A stretch of 64,000 nucleotides of DNA, from positions 1-64,000 of the forward strand of contig DEHM01000001.1 of NCBI GenBank assembly GCA_002351925.1, given 5' to 3'. How positions within the stretch are numbered: position 1 is the first letter of the stretch; each line of letters begins with the position of its first letter. Positions 1 through 5,950 of the stretch are shown piece by piece. Source of the stretch: Bacteroidales bacterium UBA2800. Lineage in GTDB: Bacteria; Bacteroidota; Bacteroidia; Bacteroidales; Paludibacteraceae. A program made the position numbers and the translations under genes. Under the pieces are notes generated by a model. That model was not told where the DNA came from. It did not search any database and saw only the letters and a list, made by a program, of their open reading frames with translations.

Positions 1-13
1 AACTCTTCGTTGT
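1..13 (-). rRNA. rrs: 16S rRNA gene, extreme 5' end (partial)
   Basis: Read on the minus strand, the first 13 bases give ACAACGAAGAGTT. This matches the start of bacterial 16S rRNA, which reads (A)AATTGAAGAGTTTGATC in E. coli and has ACAA(T/C)GAAGAGTT in Bacteroidales. The rest of the gene lies beyond the left edge of the window. The reading is supported by the upstream sequence: a strong Bacteroidetes promoter about 290 bases away and a long untranslated leader with stable hairpins and no plausible gene. Only 13 bases are visible, so the call rests on the motif plus context. Confidence 0.75.
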
Positions 14-300
14 AAAAGAAATTTATAAGATAGCTCAGAATAATCGATTTATCAAGTGTAGAATTGTTTGGGAACCTAAATAGCTCATGACTTCCGTCAT
101 GGCTCTTTATGCAGTTCATGGCACAAGGCCATGGACTTCATATTCATTCAGTTCTTGTACTACACTAATTGTATCAATCTTTCAATTTGCTTCGTCTATC
201 CTTCGGTTTGGCGCAAAAAAATTAGGACCTTCATGGAAGATTCTGAATTTTAATGTCCGGGCCTCCGGTAGAAAATCGAAACACACTTGTTTCTCAAAAG
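14..300 (-). ncRNA. rRNA operon leader with two hairpins
   Basis: This is the stretch between the inferred rRNA transcription start (about 300) and the 16S 5' end. It holds no credible gene; the short open frames here have no family character. Two clear stem-loops are visible. One at 82-105 pairs CATGAC with GTCATG around a four-base loop. The other at 114-136 is a 9-bp stem (GTTCATGGC with GCCATGGAC) around ACAAG. Such leader structures are usual upstream of 16S rRNA, where they take part in antitermination and processing. No boxA could be identified with certainty. Confidence 0.6.
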
Positions 301-306
301 CGGGTG

Positions 307-338
307 CAAAATTACAGCTTTTTTTTGATATGACCAAA
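307..338 (-). promoter_or_regulatory. rRNA operon promoter
   Basis: On the minus strand TTTG (335-338), a 20-base spacer and TAATTTTG (307-314) match the Bacteroidetes primary sigma factor consensus TTTG-N19-21-TAnnTTTG exactly. Transcription would start near 300 and run left into the 16S gene. The bases upstream are A/T-rich, as expected for a strong promoter. Three copies of GGTCAAA (TTTGACC on the transcribed orientation) lie 60-100 bases upstream, at 399-405, 422-428 and 432-438. Confidence 0.8.
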
Positions 339-466
339 TATTTTTGCAAAAAAAATTCAAAAAAATGCACTTTTTTTCGTAACTGCTTGATTATCAATGG
401 TCAAATTTTTTAGCCTTTTTTGGTCAAAATCGGTCAAAAAGGGTTTTTCCGGGATTTTGGGCCATC

Positions 467-530
467 TACGTACGTACGCATATTATGTATATATAAGGAA
501 CGTGTGTGCGTGTGTATGCGTGTGCGCGTA
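467..530. other. alternating purine-pyrimidine (Z-DNA-prone) tract
   Basis: Bases 501-530 are a strict 30-base alternation of pyrimidine and purine made of CG, TG and TA steps. Two shorter alternating runs precede it at 467-483 and 484-495. Strict alternation rich in CG and TG is the classic left-handed-DNA-forming sequence. The tract lies between the secG terminator and the rRNA promoter, about 200 bases upstream of the rRNA start. No gene is visible in 340-538. Confidence 0.7.
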
Positions 531-538
531 AAAGGGAC

Positions 539-566
539 AAAAAAAAAAGAGCCCTCGAGGGGCTCT
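539..566 (-). terminator. intrinsic terminator after secG
   Basis: A 7-bp perfect stem (AGAGCCC at 548-554 with GGGCTCT at 560-566) with a TCGAG loop is followed on the minus strand by nine T residues (539-547). It lies 10 bases after the secG stop codon. Confidence 0.9.
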
Positions 567-575
567 TCGTTGGAT

Positions 576-890
576 TTACTCCGCTTCAGCAGGCAATTCT
601 GCAGCAGGTTGTGCGGCGGGAGCCTCGTCAACCTGGATAGCAGACTGCTGTTCAGCAGCCACTTGGCTACCCTTGGTGAAGCCAGCAGCAGCTACGCTAA
701 AGAAGACGATGATGGCGATAAGCGTCCATGTAGCCTTCTCGAGGAAGTCAGCGGTGCGGGGAGCACCCATGACCTGGTTACCGCTGGAAAAACCAGCAGC
801 CAGACCACCACCTTTGCTGTTCTGAACAAGCACAAGGAGGGTCAGCAGGATAGCTGCAATAACGATGAGGATTGTAATAAATACGTACAT
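576..890 (-). CDS. secG: SecG, protein translocase subunit
   Basis: This 104-residue protein is the SecG subunit of the SecYEG inner-membrane channel. It has the family layout: a first transmembrane helix at about residues 3-21, the conserved cytoplasmic loop LVQNSKGGGLAAGF, and a second helix at about 55-72. The tail is Ala/Glu/Pro-rich and acidic, common in Bacteroidetes SecG. It is the last gene before a strong terminator and has its own promoter at 1011-1042, so it is probably transcribed alone, with some read-through from lptE. The start is the only ATG that begins right before the first hydrophobic helix. Confidence 0.95.
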   Translation of the reverse strand: MYVFITILIVIAAILLTLLVLVQNSKGGGLAAGFSSGNQVMGAPRTADFLEKATWTLIAIIVFFSVAAAGFTKGSQVAAEQQSAIQVDEAPAAQPAAELPAEAE

Positions 891-931
891 AATATTATAT
901 AAAATTTAAAAATTTTCTATAATAGACCGCT

Positions 932-992
932 CCGCTGTAGGACCGCTAACGCTGTAGGACCACTGCGTTGTAGGACCGTTTCACTGTAGGAG
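932..992. repeat. four-copy TGTAGG(ACC) repeat in the secG 5' untranslated region
   Basis: TGTAGG occurs at 936-941, 953-958, 969-974 and 985-990, spaced 17, 16 and 16 bases. The first three copies continue as TGTAGGACC and are embedded in a degenerate 16-17-base unit. The block lies between the secG promoter and its start codon, so it would form most of the roughly 110-base leader of the secG mRNA. No open frame crosses it. Confidence 0.8.
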
Positions 993-1010
993 TTCTGTCT
1001 AAACCGGGTG

Positions 1011-1042
1011 CAAAGGTACTGCTTTTTTTTGAATTGCGCAAA
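1011..1042 (-). promoter_or_regulatory. secG promoter
   Basis: TTTG (1039-1042), 20 bases, then TACCTTTG (1011-1018) on the minus strand fit the Bacteroidetes promoter consensus. The predicted start is near 1004, about 110 bases upstream of secG. The promoter lies just beyond the lptE stop codon. Confidence 0.8.
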
Positions 1043-1057
1043 TTTTTTATTAAAAAT

Positions 1058-1564
1058 TTACCATTTGGCGACGGTATCGTTGTAGATATTCTCCGATATC
1101 TCGGTAATCATCGCGGCGCAGAGTTCCTCTTGCACATCGCTCAGGAGCATGCTGGCGTTGTAGGTCTGATAGGCCGTATAGGTCTTGTCGAAGGACTGCT
1201 CGGGGTAGATATTGTTGGTAAAATGGACGGTGACGCGTATGGTCAGTTTGGCCTCGGTAGCATAGCTGTTGGCCGCAATAGCGCCCTGAGTCACATCGTA
1301 GCCCACTATCTCGCCTTCTATCTCGAGATCTCCGCCTTTACGCAACACCTGGAGTCGTGTCTGCCGTTGGAAGAGGTCGCGTATGTTCTCCGTGAGGTTG
1401 TTGCTGAGCGACGGGTTGACCATCGGCGCATTGTTGGGGAAGTCGGCGATGGAGATAGAGCGCGTAGTCTGATAGTTGATATTGGCGCCGTTGAACTTAT
1501 AGCTTATACTACACCCTGTGAGGAGCAGGAAAAGCAGACCGGCACAGAGTGATTTATAAGCCAT
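1058..1564 (-). CDS. lptE: LptE-family LPS assembly lipoprotein
   Basis: This 168-residue lipoprotein is likely the Bacteroidetes LptE, the outer-membrane partner of LptD that helps place LPS in the outer leaflet. The start at 1564 gives an N-terminus MAYKSL followed by a hydrophobic stretch and the lipobox LLTGC with Cys18 as the lipidated residue; a longer frame upstream would bury this signal. The mature part begins SISYKFNGANI, typical of the family, and continues as a mixed alpha/beta domain (SIADFPN, RDLFQRQTRL, GEIVGYDVT). The start codon lies inside the end of the upstream sigma-54 activator gene, so the two are translationally coupled. The pairing of this activator with lptE is often seen in Bacteroidales. 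Confidence 0.85.
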   Translation of the reverse strand: MAYKSLCAGLLFLLLTGCSISYKFNGANINYQTTRSISIADFPNNAPMVNPSLSNNLTENIRDLFQRQTRLQVLRKGGDLEIEGEIVGYDVTQGAIAANSYATEAKLTIRVTVHFTNNIYPEQSFDKTYTAYQTYNASMLLSDVQEELCAAMITEISENIYNDTVAKW

Positions 1565-2726
1565 ATTCCTTGATTTTTCGATAGAGTGTTCGTTCGCTGA
1601 TGCCGAGTTTGTCGGCCGCCACTTTGCGGTTGCCTCCGGAGACGTCGAGTGCACGGCGAATCTGTTCGCGCTCTACCTCGTCGATACGGAGCGTGCCTTC
1701 CTCTACGGGCAGGACATCTTCGGCCTCGCGAGAAGGAATCTCGATAGAAGGCGCAGGTTGGTCAATCTTACGCGCAGCAGCAACCTTCAGGTCCCGACCG
1801 TTCTTCAACAGCGTCCTCAGTTCCTCGAGGTCTTTCTTGTTCTGCATGACCATATTGTAGAGGATACCTATCTCGTGGGAGTAGTCTTTGCCCGCTTCCT
1901 GCGCGGGGTTGCGCAGCACGAGTCCCTGCTGGTTCTCTTCGGCCGGCAGGTAACGACGGAGCGTGTCGGCGTTGATCTGGTGGTCCATCTCGATGACGGC
2001 GATCTGCTCGGCGAGGTTCTTGAGTTGGCGTATGTTGCCGCGCCAATAGGCGTTCTGCAGCAGTCGCGTTGCCTCGTCGTTGAGGGAGAGGGGCGGCATC
2101 TGGTAGCGATTGCAGAAGTCGACGGCGAACTTACGGAAGAGCAGAGGTATGTCCTCTTTTCGTTCGCGAAGCGCGGGCACGCGTATCTCTACGGTGTTGA
2201 GACGATAGTAGAGGTCCTCGCGGAAGCGTCCGTCGTCGATAGCCTGGCGCATGTTGAGATTGGTAGCAGCCACGACGCGCACGTTGGTCTTGCGCACCTG
2301 GGCAGAGCCCATACGTATATATTCGCCCGTCTCGAGCACACGCAGCAGGCGCACCTGGGTAGGCATAGGCAGTTCGCCGACCTCATCGAGGAAGAGGGTA
2401 CCGCCGTCGGCTATCTCGAAATAGCCTTTGTGCTCCGCTTTCGCGTCGGTGAAGGCACCTTTCTCGTGTCCGAAGAGTTCGGAATCGATGGTACCCTCGG
2501 GTATGGCGCCGCAGTTGACGGCAAAGTAAGGCCCGTGTTTGCGGGCCGAATAGGCATGGATAATCTTCGGGAAATGCTCCTTACCGACACCCGACTCACC
2601 GGTGATGAGCACGCTGAGATCAGTGCGCGCCACCTGGACGGCTATCTCGATGTCGCGGTTGAGCTGGGGATTCTGTCCGATGATCCCGAAGCGTTGTTTG
2701 ATGGCCAATAATTCTTGTTGTGTCAT
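1554..2726 (-). CDS. Sigma-54-dependent AAA+ activator with Fis-type HTH
   Basis: This 390-residue enhancer-binding protein would activate RNA polymerase carrying RpoN. Starting at MTQQELLAIK it has the AAA+ domain at residues 12-250, with Walker A GESGVGKE (43-50), the GAFTDA loop that contacts sigma-54 (90-95) and Walker B GTLFLDE (109-115). The C-terminal 40 residues form a Fis-type helix-turn-helix (NRKVAADKLGISERTLYRKI). No receiver, GAF or other sensor domain precedes the AAA+ core, so activity must be set by partner proteins or by amount. An upstream frame (to 2801) adds residues that cross the promoter and was not used. It heads an operon with lptE. Target genes cannot be read from the sequence. 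Confidence 0.9.
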   Translation of the reverse strand: MTQQELLAIKQRFGIIGQNPQLNRDIEIAVQVARTDLSVLITGESGVGKEHFPKIIHAYSARKHGPYFAVNCGAIPEGTIDSELFGHEKGAFTDAKAEHKGYFEIADGGTLFLDEVGELPMPTQVRLLRVLETGEYIRMGSAQVRKTNVRVVAATNLNMRQAIDDGRFREDLYYRLNTVEIRVPALRERKEDIPLLFRKFAVDFCNRYQMPPLSLNDEATRLLQNAYWRGNIRQLKNLAEQIAVIEMDHQINADTLRRYLPAEENQQGLVLRNPAQEAGKDYSHEIGILYNMVMQNKKDLEELRTLLKNGRDLKVAAARKIDQPAPSIEIPSREAEDVLPVEEGTLRIDEVEREQIRRALDVSGGNRKVAADKLGISERTLYRKIKEYGL

Positions 2727-2748
2727 AGGATACTGCCAAAATGTCATG

Positions 2749-2780
2749 CAAAAGTACAACAAAAAAAGCATATACGCAAG
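2749..2780 (-). promoter_or_regulatory. promoter of the sigma-54 activator-lptE operon
   Basis: CTTG (2777-2780), 20 bases and TACTTTTG (2749-2756) on the minus strand give a near-consensus Bacteroidetes promoter. It predicts a leader of about 15-20 bases and supports the start codon at 2726. Confidence 0.75.
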
Positions 2781-2815
2781 ATTTTCGCAGAAAATAATCA
2801 AAAAAAGTGTATATA

Positions 2816-2847
2816 TTTGTGTATCTCAGAAAAAAGCAGTATCTTTG
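2816..2847 (+). promoter_or_regulatory. promoter of the wza-wzc-topB operon
   Basis: TTTG (2816-2819), 20 bases and TATCTTTG (2840-2847) match the consensus exactly. It is followed by GCGGCCGC, a GC-rich initiation region that also occurs after the glgP promoter. It diverges from the sigma-54 activator promoter, with 35 bases between the two -33 boxes. Confidence 0.85.
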
Positions 2848-2871
2848 CGGCCGCAATAATGACGAGAAAGC

Positions 2872-3672
2872 ATGAGTAAGATCAGTAAGCTTATTTTTCT
2901 TTGTGCCGGTATGGCGCTACTGTTGACGGGTTGCGTGACTCAGAAGAAGTTGACGTACCTGCGTGAGGTAACGCCGAGTATGGCAGATAGTATCAACCGC
3001 GTATTCACCGCGCAGTCGGAGATAGCGATCAAGCCTGGTGACGCGTTGACGATTTTTGTGTCGGGTCTGGACCGAGAGGCCGTTGCGCCGTATAACCTGC
3101 CGGCCGTGACATTCAACTCACCCAACAACACCACGGTGCAGTCGACCGCGATGATGCAGTATTACCGTGTGGACGAGGAAGGCAATATCGATTTCCCGGT
3201 GCTGGGCAAGATACAGGTAGCAGGTCTGAAGCGTGACGAGGCAGCAGAGCATATCCGCGAGATACTGGCCACACAAGTGGTAGACCCGCTGGTACAGGTG
3301 AACATGATAGGTGCGAAAGTGTCGATCATGGGAGAGGTAGGTCATCCGGGGCAGGTAGCCATCAGCAACGGCCGCCTGACGATACTGGACGCACTGGCTG
3401 CAGCAGGCGACCTGACGCCCTATGGGCGTCGAGACAACGTGCTGGTGACGCGTGAGAAAGACGGCAAGCTGGAGTTCGGTCGTCTGGACCTGACGAAAGA
3501 GGACATTTTCTCTTCGCCGTATTACTACCTTCAGCAGAACGATGTGGTATATGTCTCGCCCAACAAAGTACGTGCTATCAGCAGTACGAATGCGGGTCTG
3601 TGGCTGAGTGTAGTAAGCACGATAGCGAGTGCCGTGACCGTAGTAGTAACCGTAGTATCCGCCGTTAAGTGA
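2872..3672 (+). CDS. Wza-like polysaccharide export lipoprotein
   Basis: This 266-residue outer-membrane polysaccharide export protein would form the exit channel for an exopolysaccharide or capsule. The signal peptide ends in the lipobox LLTGC with Cys21 lipidated. A Poly_export domain spans about residues 50-145 (IKPGDALTIFVSG), followed by an SLBB-type domain at about 150-195 (IMGEVGHPGQV). The C-terminus has a hydrophobic helix (about 243-264), probably the outer-membrane segment. The ATG lies about 20 bases after the predicted transcription start. The downstream wzc-like gene overlaps its stop codon, the usual partner arrangement. No Wzx flippase or Wzy polymerase is visible here, so the glycan assembly genes must be elsewhere. 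Confidence 0.9.
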   Translation: MSKISKLIFLCAGMALLLTGCVTQKKLTYLREVTPSMADSINRVFTAQSEIAIKPGDALTIFVSGLDREAVAPYNLPAVTFNSPNNTTVQSTAMMQYYRVDEEGNIDFPVLGKIQVAGLKRDEAAEHIREILATQVVDPLVQVNMIGAKVSIMGEVGHPGQVAISNGRLTILDALAAAGDLTPYGRRDNVLVTREKDGKLEFGRLDLTKEDIFSSPYYYLQQNDVVYVSPNKVRAISSTNAGLWLSVVSTIASAVTVVVTVVSAVK

Positions 3673-5945
3673 TGGAACAGAAGAATCAGGAGATAGATGT
3701 GCGCAAGATTGTGCGCGTGACGCTGGACCACTGGTGGTGGTTTGCAGCGAGTGTGGCTTTTTTCGTGCTGCTGGGCACGGCCTATTTCCTTCGTAAGTCG
3801 CCTAAGTGGCGCACCGACGCGGCTATCATGCTTCGTCAGAAAGACGGTGCGGACCAGATGAACGCCCTGTCGATGCTGGGCCTAACGGGCAATCAGGCGG
3901 CGGAAGACGAGGTAGTGGTGTTGGCCTCAAGAGGGCTGCTGGCGCAGTCGATTGACGCGCTGAACCTCTGGGACGCGTGCTCCGTGCGGAGCGGCCTGAG
4001 ATGGCAAGGGGAGTTCAGAAACCCGGCGCTGAGGATTGACTACCTGGCGCTGACGGAAGATGCGCAGACCCACACCTTTGTCGTGCAGGTAAAGCCAACG
4101 AAAAAAGGCTATAAGGTGAAGACAAAGATGGGCTTTTTCGTGCGTTCGACGACACGTGTGGCGGACCTGGATGCACCCATAGAGACAGCTGTCGGTACGC
4201 TACGTATCCACGCTACGCGTCCGCTGAGTCCGGACACGACCTATCGTCTGGTTCACGCACGCAAAGAGCTGGTAGTGAAGGGATATCAGCGTAACCTGAA
4301 CATCACGCAGCACAAGAAAGAGTCGAACATCATCAAGCTGTCGACCGTGTCGGCTGTGCCGGAACGCGACAAGGCGCTGCTGCTGCAGCTGATAGAGCAA
4401 TATAACCTGAACGCCGTGGTGGACAAGAACATGATTGCCACCAACACCGCCGCGTTTATCGACGAGCGATTGGCCATCATCGCTGCGGAGCTGTCGGACG
4501 CGGAGAATGCCGTTTCGACCTACAAAGAGCGGAACAACATCGCCAACCTGAACACGCAGTCGTCGCTGTTCCTGCAAGCTTCGAGCCGCGAGCAGCACGA
4601 GATAGCGGAGATAGAGACGCAACTGACGCTGGTAGACTACGTAGACAACTTCATGCGCGACGAGACGAAGCGCAACAACCTGATGCCGTCGAACATCGGT
4701 ATTACCGACGCTTCGCTGGCCAGCGGGATAGCCGAATACAACAGTCTGCAACTGCAAAAAATGCGCATCCTGCGTACGGCGACGGAGGACAACCCCGTCA
4801 TCGAACAGATGAACGCCCAGTTGGCGTCCATGCGACAGAACATCATCGCGACGATCGGTTCGGTGCGCGAGAGTCTCAGGATACGCAGGAACAGCCTGCA
4901 GGCACAGGACAGCAAATTCAACCAGCAGATCAAGAACGCACCGGAACAGGAGCGCGAGTATGTGCGCGTGGTTCGTCAGCAGCAGATCAAAGAGCGGCTG
5001 TACGTCTATCTCTACGAGAAACGTGAGGAGAACGCGCTGATGCTGGCCGCTACGGCGCAGCCGGCGAAGATTATCGACATGCCGCAACGCGACGTGCTGA
5101 GCAGGAAACCGCAACTGAGCAAACTGCTGCTGCTCTGCCTGTTGCTGGGTCTGCTATGCCCGGCAGGACTGCTATACCTGTATATCCTGTTCAACGACAA
5201 GATAGACGACGAGAAAGAGTTCGAACGTCAGATACACGCGCCGATGCTGGGTCAACTGGTTCAGAACAGCCGCAATGCCCATATCGCCATTCGCGAAGGT
5301 GAGTCAACGGTGTCGGCCGAGCTGTTCCGACTGATACGTACCAACCTGCGGTTCATCCTGCCGGCCGAGACGAAGAATCCGGTGATACTGGTGAGCTCGT
5401 GTATTAACGGTGAGGGTAAGTCGTACGTAGCCAGCAACATTGCCCTGTCGCTGGCCATACTAGGTAAGAAAGTGGCGCTGGTAGGACTGGATATCCGCAA
5501 GCCGATGCTGGCTCTCTATTTCGGACTGAAAGAGAAAGGTCACCTGACCGACTACCTGGCCGAGCCGGATATCAAGATAGACGATATCATCGTACCGAGC
5601 GGAGAGCACAAGAACCTGGATATCCTGCCGTGCGGCGCTATACCGCCTAACCCGTCGGAGCTGCTGCAGACGCCGCGCCTGGACGAGCTGTTCGCCGAAC
5701 TGAGAAAACGATATGACTATATCATCGTCGATACGGCACCTGTGGCACTGGTGAGCGACACCTATCTGCTGGGCCGCGTAGCCGACATGACGCTATTCGT
5801 CTGCCGCTACAAATACACACCGACGGAGATGATTGACTACGTCAACCAACTGGTAAAACAGAAACGAATGCCGAACATAGCCTGCGTGCTGAACGGCCTA
5901 CAGAACAGCCGCGCGGGATACGGCTACGGCGTACAGAAAGACTAA
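3672..5945 (+). CDS. Wzc-like chain-length regulator with BY-kinase domain
   Basis: A 757-residue inner-membrane protein combining a Wzz/GumC chain-length domain with a cytoplasmic bacterial tyrosine kinase. Transmembrane helices are at about residues 20-40 and 480-505, with a long periplasmic region rich in coiled coil between them. The kinase has Walker A (SCINGEGKS, about 577-585), Walker A' (VGLDIRKP, about 603-610) and Walker B (IIVDTAP, about 684-690). The tail ends in AGYGYGVQKD, a minimal tyrosine cluster for autophosphorylation. The ATG at 3672 overlaps the wza stop (TGATG); a GTG one codon earlier is possible. It should control polymer length and export through the Wza-like channel. 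Confidence 0.9.
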   Translation: MEQKNQEIDVRKIVRVTLDHWWWFAASVAFFVLLGTAYFLRKSPKWRTDAAIMLRQKDGADQMNALSMLGLTGNQAAEDEVVVLASRGLLAQSIDALNLWDACSVRSGLRWQGEFRNPALRIDYLALTEDAQTHTFVVQVKPTKKGYKVKTKMGFFVRSTTRVADLDAPIETAVGTLRIHATRPLSPDTTYRLVHARKELVVKGYQRNLNITQHKKESNIIKLSTVSAVPERDKALLLQLIEQYNLNAVVDKNMIATNTAAFIDERLAIIAAELSDAENAVSTYKERNNIANLNTQSSLFLQASSREQHEIAEIETQLTLVDYVDNFMRDETKRNNLMPSNIGITDASLASGIAEYNSLQLQKMRILRTATEDNPVIEQMNAQLASMRQNIIATIGSVRESLRIRRNSLQAQDSKFNQQIKNAPEQEREYVRVVRQQQIKERLYVYLYEKREENALMLAATAQPAKIIDMPQRDVLSRKPQLSKLLLLCLLLGLLCPAGLLYLYILFNDKIDDEKEFERQIHAPMLGQLVQNSRNAHIAIREGESTVSAELFRLIRTNLRFILPAETKNPVILVSSCINGEGKSYVASNIALSLAILGKKVALVGLDIRKPMLALYFGLKEKGHLTDYLAEPDIKIDDIIVPSGEHKNLDILPCGAIPPNPSELLQTPRLDELFAELRKRYDYIIVDTAPVALVSDTYLLGRVADMTLFVCRYKYTPTEMIDYVNQLVKQKRMPNIACVLNGLQNSRAGYGYGVQKD

Positions 5946-5950
5946 GAAAG

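Noticed and set aside
87..413. Open frame of 108 codons on the plus strand
   Set aside because: It runs through the rRNA leader and promoter, has low-complexity Lys/Phe-rich parts and no family resemblance.
1758..2711. Open frame of 317 codons on the plus strand
   Set aside because: It is antisense to the sigma-54 activator, which has intact Walker, GAFTDA and HTH motifs.
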